Source: Leptospira perolatii (GTDB taxonomy: Bacteria > Spirochaetota > Leptospiria > Leptospirales > Leptospiraceae). Taken from it: a DNA stretch of 64,000 nucleotides. The stretch's first letter is position 1. Each line of letters opens with the position of its first letter. This document shows, one piece after another, positions 45,151-54,432 of this stretch. The notes beneath the pieces were generated by a model. It saw only the letters and a program-made list of their open reading frames with translations. It did not search any database and was not told where the DNA came from. The stretch covers positions 1 to 64,000 of the forward strand of contig NZ_NPDZ01000016.1 of NCBI RefSeq assembly GCF_002811875.1, in the 5' to 3' direction. Made by a program: the position numbers and the translations under genes.

Positions 45151-45999
45151 GTGAGATTTAGGGAACTCATTAGAAGCGCTATCCAAAGAGAAAGGCAGAA
45201 GGAATTCACAAAAGCCTTCAATTTATACAAAGAATCGCTGCGTCATACCAGTAATCCAAAGACTGTATTAAAAATTAAGAACCGCCAAGCTTGGTGTCAG
45301 TATTTCATCGGGAACACGCGCGAAACCTTAAACCTCTTCCAGGAACTGATGGATAACTTCCCTACCCATCCTGAAAGTCGTCTGCATTACGCAAACTACC
45401 TGATCAAGGTCCATAACTACAAACAGGCAAAAAAAATTTTGGGAAAGGCGGTAGAGGCATTTCCGGACCAGCTAGAACTTTATCTTACATTAGCAAGTTT
45501 GTTAAAGGACACAGATCGATCCAACGAGGCGATTACTGTGCTCAAACAAGCCTTGGCTCAAGAGAAACTTTCCAGGGGTAGAGGAATCAAAAGAAAGGAT
45601 ATCTGGGCGGAACTTGGATATTTATATTTCCAAAGAGGTGATTATAACTCTGCCTTGGCCTCTCTTAAGACCGCCATGAGAATGGACGAAGAGGAACATT
45701 TCTTACATTACGATATGGTGGCCCAATGTTATCTGAAGGTAGGAGATCATAAGAACGCTCTGAAATTCATTGATCTATATATTAAATATTTCGGAGATGG
45801 AGACGCCGACATTCTGGTCATCAAAGCAAGAGCACATGCACAATTAGGTGAAAGTCATCTTGCATGTGCTTCGCTTCTTCAAGCTTACTCTATGGAGAAC
45901 GGACTTAAGCTTTCTGCAGAGGATATGGTAGATTTTGGACCTTTACTCCAGACCGGTTTCTTTGATACTCTTGAAAATGTAGAGATAGACGAAGCTTAA
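45151..45999 (+). CDS. TPR-repeat protein
   Basis: A 282-residue protein built of tetratricopeptide-like helix pairs: YKESLRH, PESRLHYANYLIKVHNYKQAKKILGKAVEAFPDQ, ELYLTLASLLKDTDRSNEAITVLKQAL, DIWAELGYLYFQRGDYNSALASLKTAMRMD, YDMVAQCYLKVGDHKNALKFIDLYI. No signal peptide. Likely a protein-interaction scaffold in the cytoplasm. GTG start at 45151. Ends two bases before the convergent gene. Confidence 0.85.
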   Translation: MRFRELIRSAIQRERQKEFTKAFNLYKESLRHTSNPKTVLKIKNRQAWCQYFIGNTRETLNLFQELMDNFPTHPESRLHYANYLIKVHNYKQAKKILGKAVEAFPDQLELYLTLASLLKDTDRSNEAITVLKQALAQEKLSRGRGIKRKDIWAELGYLYFQRGDYNSALASLKTAMRMDEEEHFLHYDMVAQCYLKVGDHKNALKFIDLYIKYFGDGDADILVIKARAHAQLGESHLACASLLQAYSMENGLKLSAEDMVDFGPLLQTGFFDTLENVEIDEA

Positions 46000-46001
46000 A
46001 T

Positions 46002-47303
46002 TTAAAGATTTTTTAATAGAGGTTTTAACTCAGATAAAACCTGTTCTTCTGGAATCGTAAGGTCGAGCTTGTCCACTTTCCTAGGAACTCTTCCCATGGC
46101 GACATCATCTGCAAGACCTTTGATCTTTGTAAGGATAGATTGATCGGTACAATTCGAGATGGAAATAATATTCGGAATTTCTTTGTCCCAGGAAAATCTA
46201 AGACCGGGAGAATCTACAAAGAATGACTCGGTAATCCCGTCCCCTTCCTTGTCCATCATCGTATAAACAGTGGAATCCCCAGTGATCACTGTGACCTTTT
46301 TTCCCTTCAGGTAATTTTCCACCTTGATCCTAGTATTGGTCATGTCCCGGTTCCAAAGATAATAATAGAGTTTTTCGATGTGAGTTTCCAAGAGTCTGTC
46401 TCTTCCTTTTCGAAAAATATCTCCGTACTTTTTCCCGACTTCTTCTTCTCCTCGCATCTGCCCATCGACTTCCCTAGGGCTAGTCGAGTGCAAATAGTAA
46501 TCCGGCTGCCCATTCAATTGATTTGTATAGAAGGTTTGGTCCTTTCGGTCTCCAGGGTAGGGATTTGTCTCCGGACCTGGATTTCTCAAAAATTGAAGCA
46601 GTACATTCTTCCTTTCTCTAGTTTTAGAAGCAAATTCTACAAAACGATTTCGTAATGCACTAGTTCGAGGTGAGTCCTTGCCGTAGATTCTTTCCGCGCG
46701 CGAATATTCCGCATAAGCAGCTTTTTCTGCAGCATACGCTTTTAGCAAATCGTCGTCATATTTTAGAAGCAGATCGAATTCCTTGGACTTTGGCTCAGGT
46801 TCGGAAATCGGTGCAGTATTGTTTTGTGGGTTTTCGCCTTGCGTCTCAGGAGTCTTAGCTCCGCCGGGCTCCGGATGCGCATCCAGACTTTTTTTACCGA
46901 TGGATCTTTCTCCTTCGGGCAACTTGTAATATTCTTCGTCCAGTTCCTTTAGTCGAGTAAACCTGTAGATCTTGCCTAGATATTCTTTTTCCTTTCCTTT
47001 GACCTGAGATGGATCGTCATACCCATCCTTCAAGAGAGTGAGTTGGCCTCTGTCTATGATTACCAAGGTTGCTAAAGAATTGTCTTTGGATAAATTGCGA
47101 TCAGGAAGAGACCTTCCCTCCGAATCCACTAGCTGTATATAATGAAATGCGAGCCGATCTGTGCGAAAATCAGTGATATTCGTTACATCCGGGGAAGTTT
47201 GCAGATCCACCCCCAAAACCTGACTAAGACTCAGGAATGGTAATGCAAAAAAGCCGATTTTTCTAGAAAACTCCGACAACATCCGGTACTTCTTATCGGC
47301 CAA
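46002..47303 (-). CDS. Exported protein of unknown function
   Basis: A 433-residue protein with a probable signal peptide from the internal Met at codon 8 (MLSEFSRKIGFFALPFLSLSQVLG). The middle (about 130-175) is Pro/Glu/Ser-rich and low complexity; the rest is soluble, with a coiled-coil-like AYAAEKAAYAEYSRAERIYG region. I do not recognise it. Last gene of a minus-strand run that includes an amidase, suggesting an envelope role. Confidence 0.65.
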   Translation of the reverse strand: MADKKYRMLSEFSRKIGFFALPFLSLSQVLGVDLQTSPDVTNITDFRTDRLAFHYIQLVDSEGRSLPDRNLSKDNSLATLVIIDRGQLTLLKDGYDDPSQVKGKEKEYLGKIYRFTRLKELDEEYYKLPEGERSIGKKSLDAHPEPGGAKTPETQGENPQNNTAPISEPEPKSKEFDLLLKYDDDLLKAYAAEKAAYAEYSRAERIYGKDSPRTSALRNRFVEFASKTRERKNVLLQFLRNPGPETNPYPGDRKDQTFYTNQLNGQPDYYLHSTSPREVDGQMRGEEEVGKKYGDIFRKGRDRLLETHIEKLYYYLWNRDMTNTRIKVENYLKGKKVTVITGDSTVYTMMDKEGDGITESFFVDSPGLRFSWDKEIPNIISISNCTDQSILTKIKGLADDVAMGRVPRKVDKLDLTIPEEQVLSELKPLLKNL

Positions 47304-47345
47304 ATCAAGGCCCGAAACAAGTGGAGATATCGAAGTATCAGGATT

Positions 47346-48113
47346 TTACCTAACGTGTTTTTCGTTTAATGAATACGATAATCCAGAGATCTGGTCCAAT
47401 TGACCGCTCAAACGATATTCAATCGTTTGCAAATCGGGAAAATTCTCAAATAAGGTCTTCTCCGCGGCAAGAAAGGCGGAGGAGAGCAAGGCTAGCTTTC
47501 TGCGATTGATTTCGGAACTTTTCGCTTCCTCAGTCATCTGGCTCGCATACGTATAGTCGATTCGGAATTTCATTTCGGAAAGAATATCCTCTAAGCTGGA
47601 CTTTCTCAAATCGATGATCAGCACATTTCCTCTCTTCCAAAGGGCTATGACTGAAAACTGGAGATTCGGAAGTTTTTTCAAACTTTTGAACTGATTCGAA
47701 GATTGACCTACCGTGTGATCAAAGTAGCTAGATTCTCCGACCTCTCCGATTAAGGAAAGAGCATCATGTCTGAAGTCGTCTCCGGTTAATAAAACTTTTC
47801 TTCGAATCGGCGAGACACTTCCTTCCCCATCCGATCCGTACAGTGTCACTTCTTTTCTAGGATCCGAGTTCGGAAGGTCATACAAAGAGAATGGAATTAG
47901 AAGTTTAAAAGGACTTTTACCGGCGAGAACGAAGCCCGTAATAAATAATGAAACTAAGATCCAAGAGTAGGTTAAGAAAAGGATTCTTTTTCCTTCCGGA
48001 CTAGAAACAGGAAGAGTTGCAATCTGAAAGATCTTACCATAAAGAGCAGCCCATCTCGCCGAGATCGGATCCCAAACTTTTCGAAAACCTTCCTTAATCT
48101 TTTGCCAATTCAT
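47346..48113 (-). CDS. Membrane protein with GerMN-like domain
   Basis: The ATG at 48113 (MNWQKIKEGFRKVWD) is preferred to the Met at 48146, which lies deeper in the amidase frame; both overlap the amidase end. One membrane helix (about residues 47-68: FLTYSWILVSLFITGFVLAG). The following region (EVTLYGSDGEGSVSPIRRKVLLTGDDFRHDALSLIGEV ... SVIALWKRGNVLIIDL) recalls the GerMN fold, found in spore and envelope proteins and often next to amidases. The assignment is tentative. Confidence 0.6.
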   Translation of the reverse strand: MNWQKIKEGFRKVWDPISARWAALYGKIFQIATLPVSSPEGKRILFLTYSWILVSLFITGFVLAGKSPFKLLIPFSLYDLPNSDPRKEVTLYGSDGEGSVSPIRRKVLLTGDDFRHDALSLIGEVGESSYFDHTVGQSSNQFKSLKKLPNLQFSVIALWKRGNVLIIDLRKSSLEDILSEMKFRIDYTYASQMTEEAKSSEINRRKLALLSSAFLAAEKTLFENFPDLQTIEYRLSGQLDQISGLSYSLNEKHVR

Positions 48114-49188
48114 AGGCTCTAATACCTTCCACAACGCTTTTGGCAATCCGAACCTGAGTGGCTTGATTTTCCAAAAGTCTAGCTTCCCGAGGATGAGTCA
48201 AATACCCCATTTCAATCAAAATAGCCGGCATTAAGCTTCCCCGTAATACGGAGAAGTCAGCTTTTTTGACCCCTCTTGACAATATCTTTGAACCAAGGTT
48301 TTTTTTCATCTCCGTTTCCACTCTGTGTGCCAGGAGACGACTCCTTCTCTGGATAAGAGAGGACAACATTCCGGCCTGTATTTTTTTGTAGGTGTTCCTA
48401 CCCTTCAGACCGCCGATCTTATTTTCTAAAATAGCTGTTTCTCTTCCTGATTCACTGGATGGTGTCTGGGATAAATAGTAGACTTCAAAACCGTTTACAT
48501 CCTCCGCAATAGACGCATTGCAATGCAGGCTCAAAAAAAGTGCTGTCCCACCCTTCTTTAATTGCGAATTGGCAAGTTCGGATCTTCTTTCCAGTTCTAT
48601 AAATACATCCTCCGAACGAGTAAGAACCACTTGGATTTCGGGATATACTTTATTTAGAAATTTCTTAAGAGCACGAGCTACTTTTAACGAAACTTGTTTC
48701 TCCTGGATTCCGTAATTGGAGGAAGTCCCCGGATCTTTTCCACCGTGCCCAGCATCGATCACTATTGTGGAGATATGCAATTGTTCCAGAGTGTTGCTAA
48801 CTTCAAAAACAAGCTCCGATTCCAGAAACTCGTATTTTACATCTTCGGGGAGCAACTGAACAAAAATCGATTCCACCACTTCCGGAGGAATCACAAAATC
48901 CTTATCGGAGTACAAAACGGGCAGGCTTGTCTTTTCGATCCAGCCGTTGATTGTGTAAAAGGTGGAACCGATTCTAAAACGGATCTCTCCCTTGGAATGC
49001 AAAATAGACCCGACCATTGTGGCAGGGTCGAACTCGGATTTTAAAGTCGGAATCTTTTCTCTAATTTCTTTGAACCTTACATAACGATACTTTCCGATCG
49101 TTTGTATCCGTTCCTGCCCAAGAATTGGGCCAACATAAAAAAAGAAAGAAACCGCTAAGAGCCAAAGAAGGATTTGATTTTTTTCCAA
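48094..49188 (-). CDS. N-acetylmuramoyl-L-alanine amidase (Amidase_3)
   Basis: A 364-residue exported enzyme that removes stem peptides from peptidoglycan. Signal peptide at the N-terminus (LLWLLAVSFFFYVG); C-terminal Amidase_3 with zinc ligands in DAGHGGKDPG, the Glu of YGIQEKQ and His in SLHCNAS, and catalytic Glu in ILIEMGYLTH. The 140 residues before it may be a regulatory or binding region. Its start overlaps the helicase end by 34 bp. Probably involved in cell separation. Confidence 0.9.
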   Translation of the reverse strand: MEKNQILLWLLAVSFFFYVGPILGQERIQTIGKYRYVRFKEIREKIPTLKSEFDPATMVGSILHSKGEIRFRIGSTFYTINGWIEKTSLPVLYSDKDFVIPPEVVESIFVQLLPEDVKYEFLESELVFEVSNTLEQLHISTIVIDAGHGGKDPGTSSNYGIQEKQVSLKVARALKKFLNKVYPEIQVVLTRSEDVFIELERRSELANSQLKKGGTALFLSLHCNASIAEDVNGFEVYYLSQTPSSESGRETAILENKIGGLKGRNTYKKIQAGMLSSLIQRRSRLLAHRVETEMKKNLGSKILSRGVKKADFSVLRGSLMPAILIEMGYLTHPREARLLENQATQVRIAKSVVEGIRAYELAKD

Positions 49189-50795
49189 AGCGATTCCTTC
49201 TTTTTCGGTTGTTTCACTTTGTGTTCGTTGATATCGAACAGATTTCTCTTTTTCTTATCGTAATTTCTTTGCTTTTGATTTGAAGGTTGAAAGTTCTCTT
49301 TTCCGTGACTCTTAGGTTTTCCTTTCTTCCTTCCTTGGGATTGGTTTTCGGATTTTCTCCTGTCCGAAGGCCCGCCCAACATAGAATCCGCCTTTTGAAG
49401 GAACTGTTCCGCTTCTTCAATTGCAGCTTCTGGTCTCTTTTTACCAAACCTATCTCTTCTGTGAGGATGAGGCGCGGCACCTTTAGCACCTTTAGAATCG
49501 TTTCTGCGGTCTCTGCTTTTTCCTTTCTGATAGCCGCCATTCTTATTATCTCGAGATCTATCTCTGTCCTCGCGGCCATGAGGTCTTTTGCCGTTTCGTT
49601 CGTGTTTTTCTCCGAACGTATGATCGTAGGCGTCTCCGCCCACAAATGCTTGAAATTCGCCTTCTGGGAACATTAGTAATTTCTCATCTATTTGTATAAT
49701 TTCTATTTTTTGTTTTAAGTATTTCTCTATCTTTTCGAGCTCGGTATAATCCGACTCAGAGCAAAAGCTTACGGATTTTCCCATTCGGCCTGCTCTCGCG
49801 GTTCTTCCGATTCGATGCACATAGTTTTCGGTATCCTGGGGAAGGTCGAAATTGAATACGATTCCGATATTCTCTACGTCGATTCCTCGACTCGCCACAT
49901 CCGTCGCGACCATATATTTGAATTTTCCGGATTTAAAGTCCCTCATTAATCTGAGTCTTTTTTTCTGGTCTAGGTCGGACGAAATCCCTGTGACAGGAAT
50001 TCCATATTTTCTTAAAGTATGAACGATTCTTGGAATATTCGCTTTAAAATTCGTGAATATGATTCCTTGTCCATCAACATCGGAAAGCAAAATCATGTTC
50101 ACCATGTAAGGCAACTTTTCTTCTCTTCCCAAGTGCGCCAACTTCTGATCGATTCTTTCCGTAATGATTTTTTCTGGATTGATCTGAATTTCTACAGGTT
50201 CGTTCATAAACCTGTAAGCAAGTCTCATCACTTCCACTGAAAGAGTCGCCGAAAACAACATCGTTTGTTTTCGATTCTTGCATTTATGCAAAAGCCATCG
50301 AATATCGTTGATAAACCCCATATCCAACATACGATCAGCTTCGTCCAAAATGAAATATTCCACCGCATTCAGATCTGCGGTTCCACTTCGAGCCAAATCG
50401 ATCAGTCTTCCGGGTGTAGCTACGATGATTCCATCCAGTTTTTCTAAATCACGATTTTGTGATTTATAATCAGTACCACCTATGATCGAAACTACTCTGT
50501 GCTCTGATCCTTTTAACAGCTTCTGAGCCTCTTCGGCGATCTGAATCACCAATTCTCTTGTAGGAGCTAAAATGAGCGTACTGATTCCGGTGATATTTTT
50601 ACTGATCAGATTTTGAATGACTGGGACCAAAAATGCGACGGTCTTTCCAGTTCCGGTCTGTGCAAGACCGGTGATATCTTTTCCTTCGATCCCAAATGGA
50701 ATCGCTCTTTCTTGAATGGGGGTGAGCTCGACAAAACCGGCTTCTTCGATTGCATTTTGTAATTTCGGCTCGAGCTGTAATTCTTTGAACTTCAT
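49155..50795 (-). CDS. DEAD-box RNA helicase
   Basis: A 546-residue helicase of the RhlE/CsdA type. Q motif and Walker A (AQTGTGKTVAFL), PTRELVIQ, DEAD in YFILDEADRMLDMGF, SAT, and the C-terminal VATDVASRGID and HRIGRTARAG motifs are all intact. The last 150 residues are Lys/Arg/Gly-rich and would bind RNA. It likely remodels ribosomal or mRNA structures. Start overlaps the stop of the methyltransferase by four bases (ATGA). Confidence 0.93.
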   Translation of the reverse strand: MKFKELQLEPKLQNAIEEAGFVELTPIQERAIPFGIEGKDITGLAQTGTGKTVAFLVPVIQNLISKNITGISTLILAPTRELVIQIAEEAQKLLKGSEHRVVSIIGGTDYKSQNRDLEKLDGIIVATPGRLIDLARSGTADLNAVEYFILDEADRMLDMGFINDIRWLLHKCKNRKQTMLFSATLSVEVMRLAYRFMNEPVEIQINPEKIITERIDQKLAHLGREEKLPYMVNMILLSDVDGQGIIFTNFKANIPRIVHTLRKYGIPVTGISSDLDQKKRLRLMRDFKSGKFKYMVATDVASRGIDVENIGIVFNFDLPQDTENYVHRIGRTARAGRMGKSVSFCSESDYTELEKIEKYLKQKIEIIQIDEKLLMFPEGEFQAFVGGDAYDHTFGEKHERNGKRPHGREDRDRSRDNKNGGYQKGKSRDRRNDSKGAKGAAPHPHRRDRFGKKRPEAAIEEAEQFLQKADSMLGGPSDRRKSENQSQGRKKGKPKSHGKENFQPSNQKQRNYDKKKRNLFDINEHKVKQPKKKESLWKKIKSFFGS

Positions 50796-51592
50796 AGTTT
50801 TTTTTGTGCGAGAAAATGAAATGTGTCACCGTAGCAGGCAACGTCCGCGTAGAAGGCAAACAATCGGTGATTCAGGTATTTTCCTTTCCAGCCCTTATCT
50901 CTTTTAGGGTGGTAGGACATGGGTTTCTTATATACCGAAGTGAAACCGTACAATTTCAACATTTTTTTCAGAGACTCTGGTGAATAATCCCAAAAATGGT
51001 CCGAAGGGTGAGTCTTCAACCACTCTTTAGGATCAGTTACGTAGGTAGGTCCTTGCATGGAGGGTAATCCTAAAAATAGAAAACCTCCCGGTTTGACTAG
51101 GTCCGCAATTTTTTGAAATGCCTTTTCTGCCTCGGGAAAATGCTCCACTACAAAGAAAGCACATACAGTATCAAATTTAGAATCTGGCAAAAATTCGGTC
51201 TCTAAAAATGAACCGGAAACTACATCCAGAGAAAGAGTTTTCTTTGCAAACTGAACTTCTGTTTTTGAAAGCTCTATACCGCTTACAGAATAACCTTCTT
51301 TTCTGGCCTCGTCTAGAAAGAATCCGGAAGCGCAGCCGATTTCGTACAAGGACTTATTGGTCGGTTCCTGAAATTTTCGAAGGATCTTTATTCTACGTTT
51401 TGCCAGCTCACGAAGCTGGGGCTCGTCCTCATAGTAAGTCTTTTTGTACTGATTTTTGTATTCCTCTTGAAAATAGGAATCTTCATATTTTCGAACCTTT
51501 GCGGGAAGATAAAAGTGCACTCCAGTTTTTCGGCATACCAGATAGGTTTCCGGGAACTTAGGATGTGGAACCAGGTCGAAAATCGCGCTCAT
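50792..51592 (-). CDS. Class I SAM-dependent methyltransferase
   Basis: A 266-residue protein. The SAM-binding motif SLYEIGCASGFFLDEARKEGYSVSGIELS (residues 81-109), followed by FDTVCAFFVVEHFPEAEKAFQKIADLVKPGGFLFLGLPS, places it in the methyltransferase 11/12 group; substrate unknown. First gene of the minus-strand run with helicase and amidase. No partner indicates a specific lipid or rRNA target. Confidence 0.82.
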   Translation of the reverse strand: MSAIFDLVPHPKFPETYLVCRKTGVHFYLPAKVRKYEDSYFQEEYKNQYKKTYYEDEPQLRELAKRRIKILRKFQEPTNKSLYEIGCASGFFLDEARKEGYSVSGIELSKTEVQFAKKTLSLDVVSGSFLETEFLPDSKFDTVCAFFVVEHFPEAEKAFQKIADLVKPGGFLFLGLPSMQGPTYVTDPKEWLKTHPSDHFWDYSPESLKKMLKLYGFTSVYKKPMSYHPKRDKGWKGKYLNHRLFAFYADVACYGDTFHFLAQKKL

Positions 51593-51753
51593 TCTATACG
51601 GGTGCTATTCGTTAGAATATCCGGAGGAACAGTCGCGTAAAGCTATTTGTGATTCCTTGATTCCTAAAGTGCGAAGCCTTGAAACTGCTTGAAAAAAACA
51701 CAGGGGTACCTCCGATTGAAGCGTAGATCGAAGAAAAAGGAATAATTGTCTTC

Positions 51754-52227
51754 ATGAGTATCCTCGAAAAAATCAGATCCAAAGGCTACGAGTTGCCTCA
51801 ACCGCCAAAGGCAATCGCCGCCTATATTCCTGCATCAAAAGCCGGACAGCTTGTTTTTACTTCCGGGCAATTGCCTCTAAAAGATGGAAAACTGATGCAA
51901 ACCGGAATTCTGGGAAAGGATCTGGGAGTAGACGACGTAAAGGACTCCATGGTGCAAGCTACCCTAAATGCGTTGGCCGCTATTTCTGGTGTAGTCGGAG
52001 ACGTGGAACATATTAAGGAAATTGTAAAAATTGGAGTTTATGTTGCGTCAGCTTCTACTTTTACCGAACAACACCTAGTTGCAAATCATGCATCAAATTT
52101 GCTTTTAGAAATTTACGGAGAAGCAGGAAGGCACGCAAGATTCGCAGTAGGTTGCTCTGCGTTACCTCTCGGATCGCCAATCGAAGTGGAAATGACAGTT
52201 CTAATACATGATAAAATCGTTACTTAA
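51754..52227 (+). CDS. RidA-family protein (YjgH-like)
   Basis: A 157-residue RidA/YjgF-fold protein. VFTSGQLPLKDGK and HARFAVGCSALPLGSPIEVEM are family signatures; the Arg in HARFAV occupies the substrate-binding position. RidA proteins hydrolyse reactive enamine/imine intermediates from PLP enzymes; members of this longer YjgH-type branch have uncertain activity. The gene overlaps the following membrane-protein gene by 20 bp. Confidence 0.88.
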   Translation: MSILEKIRSKGYELPQPPKAIAAYIPASKAGQLVFTSGQLPLKDGKLMQTGILGKDLGVDDVKDSMVQATLNALAAISGVVGDVEHIKEIVKIGVYVASASTFTEQHLVANHASNLLLEIYGEAGRHARFAVGCSALPLGSPIEVEMTVLIHDKIVT

Positions 52228-52705
52228 AGATCTGACAATAGCTCTCCCCGCAATACCAATCCTGCTCAAAGCGTGGATTCGTTTCTACAAGGAATTGCTC
52301 GGTAGATTCGCGGAATTCTGGTCGAATAAGAATGGAAAAGAAAAGTCACTATTCCTGGTCTCTTTCTTTCAGCTGGGCTTCAGCCTAACAAGCTGGATCA
52401 GCTACCAAATCTATCTCGGCATGGAAGAAACGGAAAGTATCCGAGTAGCTTCTAATATCTTTTTTATCCTTCCTTCCGCCTTTGTATTTTTTTTCGGAGG
52501 ATTTTGGAGAAGTGAATGGCTTTTCAAAGCATTGAGAATTTCGCAAGGATTCTTAGGATTGCTTTTGGTACTAGGCGCATTGCTTCCTGATTTTTTCTTT
52601 GTTAGTTTTTTAAGAGAAGAAGATTATACGTTTAACTGGAAGTTCTACACTTTTTGCGGCACATGGTTTTTAACCACCATCGTAGTGTTAGTCGGAGGAG
52701 AATGA
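52208..52705 (+). CDS. Membrane protein of unknown function
   Basis: A 165-residue protein with about four hydrophobic helices (SLFLVSFFQLGFSLTSWISYQIYL, ASNIFFILPSAFVFFFGGFW, ISQGFLGLLLVLGALLPDFFFV, FYTFCGTWFLTTIVVLVGG). No known family. It overlaps the end of the RidA gene by 20 bp, so it depends on that transcript. Confidence 0.65.
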   Translation: MIKSLLKDLTIALPAIPILLKAWIRFYKELLGRFAEFWSNKNGKEKSLFLVSFFQLGFSLTSWISYQIYLGMEETESIRVASNIFFILPSAFVFFFGGFWRSEWLFKALRISQGFLGLLLVLGALLPDFFFVSFLREEDYTFNWKFYTFCGTWFLTTIVVLVGGE

Positions 52706-52727
52706 CTTCGGCTATCTCCAGATTTCC

Positions 52728-52759
52728 AGATGCAAGATATTCTACAGTCTCTTGCATCT
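52728..52759. terminator. Hairpin between convergent genes
   Basis: A perfect 10-bp inverted repeat, AGATGCAAGA / TCTTGCATCT (52728-52737 and 52750-52759) with a 12-nt loop, midway between convergent genes. Probably a bidirectional transcription stop, though no long T run follows either arm. Confidence 0.55.
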
Positions 52760-52794
52760 AGAAAGAAAACTGGTGCAAAATCGCAGTATCTGTG

Positions 52795-53517
52795 TTACTT
52801 TCGAATATAAGTCCTGTCTTTGCCCAAAGAAACAAAGTTAACTGCGCCGGCAGGTGACTGGCCGAAATCTCTGTACATCGGTGATTTTCTGACATAGAGG
52901 ATCTTACTCTCGGGAAAGTATTGTAGAACCATGCTAGAAAATCGTTCCTTTGGATCAGGTGGCTCAAAGAAGAATACGTTTTTGCTGATTCTTAGCTTCA
53001 ATCCTTTCGTCGCAAATTCCTCTCCCGCTCTAGTGATATAATGAAAATCGAATGCGCTTCCGTTTTTAGAAAAATAGATTTTGGATTGTTTTAGAGATGG
53101 ATCCTGACTCGGTGATTCTGTGCCTGTCCACTCTGACTTTAGCAAAAGATCGCCAATGTTCTCCTTTCCTTCCAATGGCTTTATGTCAAACGCCAAGACA
53201 TCAGCCCCCTGCACCCAACCGGATTTTTCTCCGTATTTAATCTCGAACCAAGAATCCCTCCACTCCTTGTTGCTAAGCGAAGTCGAATTTACCGGGAAAA
53301 TTTTTGTAGGAGAAACTTCTTCAGGAAACTGATTCCAGTTCAGCCTTGATTCCTTGTCTACTTTTGGCTCCGAATAGACTTCCAAAGGATTCGTAATATC
53401 GAGGATGATGCTAAATTGCGATGCAGATTCTTTTTTGAATGTCTGTGCCCCAGCATCGAAAACGAAGAAAATTAAGAGGGTAAAAAGAACCCCAAGTCTG
53501 AAATCGATTTTATTCAT
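52795..53517 (-). CDS. Exported SH3-like protein
   Basis: Best start is the Met at 53517 (MNKIDFRLGVLFTLLIFFVFDAGA), giving a cleavable signal peptide; the frame is open three codons further. Residues about 45-110 (LEVYSEPKVDKESRLNWNQFPEE ... WFEIKYGEKSGWVQGADVLAFD) look like a bacterial SH3 domain, expected in the periplasm. The C-terminal half has no recognised family. Divergent from the ComF-like gene with a 110-bp gap. Confidence 0.68.
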   Translation of the reverse strand: MNKIDFRLGVLFTLLIFFVFDAGAQTFKKESASQFSIILDITNPLEVYSEPKVDKESRLNWNQFPEEVSPTKIFPVNSTSLSNKEWRDSWFEIKYGEKSGWVQGADVLAFDIKPLEGKENIGDLLLKSEWTGTESPSQDPSLKQSKIYFSKNGSAFDFHYITRAGEEFATKGLKLRISKNVFFFEPPDPKERFSSMVLQYFPESKILYVRKSPMYRDFGQSPAGAVNFVSLGKDRTYIRK

Positions 53518-53627
53518 ATATACCACTTTATGAAAAAATGATTCTATAGAGTGAATTTTCTAAAATCAACCGAATCCAAATCGGAAAATAGCAAACTTTC
53601 GAAAAAAGTACTGCGAGTTTCGGAAAG

Positions 53628-54386
53628 GTGAACCTGTTACTGGAAATGAGACCCAGAATTTGGAAAAAACTAACCAGAACCCTGACCGGAACCATTTTTC
53701 CGCTCTGTTGCGGAATTTGCGGAAAAGAAGATTTCTTTGCGAGAACGATCGGGATCTGCCGCCCTTGTAGCGAAAAGCCAATTTCCAATCAGGAAAAAGA
53801 TCTCTTAAGATGCAGGGTCTGTTCCTCCCCTTTGAATGTGAAAGAATGTAGAATTTGCTCTACTAGAAATATATTCTTTTCCGAAGCTCGTTTTCTCAGA
53901 AACAGAGACGAACTTCATGCAGAAATTCTAAATCGAATTAAGAAGGAATATTCTTACGGCCCGAGCATCTACTTATCCACTGGAGCTAGAAGACAATTCT
54001 TAAAATGGATGCCGGAAAATTTGGATGCGTGTATCTGCTTGCCGAGTGCTCCTGCAAAATGGTGGGGAAATTCTTCCACCCGTCCCTTTCACGTATGCAC
54101 GGAATTGTATGAACGGGCAAAAGAAATATTACAAATTCCGAAGTTAGATGTCTTAGAAAAATTGAACCGAGAAAGGCAGGCTGGCAAAAGTTACTCGGAA
54201 AGATTTTTTTACGCGCGAAAATCTTGGAAAATCAAAACAAACTGGATCGGTAAGATCCCGAAGAATATCCTGTTGCTAGATGACATATTTACTACCGGAG
54301 CGAGTATAAACGAAGTATCCAGATTGTTAAGAGACAACGGGGCGGAAAAAATTCTAGTCCTAACCTATCTTCGCACCCTCGAATGA
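53628..54386 (+). CDS. ComF family phosphoribosyltransferase-like protein
   Basis: A 252-residue protein. An N-terminal cysteine zinc cluster (CCGICGKEDFF..CRPCSE and CRVCSSP..CRICSTR) is followed by a phosphoribosyltransferase fold with the PRPP loop ILLLDDIFTTGASINE near the C-terminus. ComF proteins support DNA uptake in competent bacteria and GntX relatives occur elsewhere; role here unknown. Start is GTG at 53628 or the ATG at 53646; neither has an ideal ribosome site. Confidence 0.82.
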   Translation: MNLLLEMRPRIWKKLTRTLTGTIFPLCCGICGKEDFFARTIGICRPCSEKPISNQEKDLLRCRVCSSPLNVKECRICSTRNIFFSEARFLRNRDELHAEILNRIKKEYSYGPSIYLSTGARRQFLKWMPENLDACICLPSAPAKWWGNSSTRPFHVCTELYERAKEILQIPKLDVLEKLNRERQAGKSYSERFFYARKSWKIKTNWIGKIPKNILLLDDIFTTGASINEVSRLLRDNGAEKILVLTYLRTLE

Positions 54387-54432
54387 GATTGACCAAACTT
54401 AATAAGCGTATAGTATTGCATTTCGGCTCCAC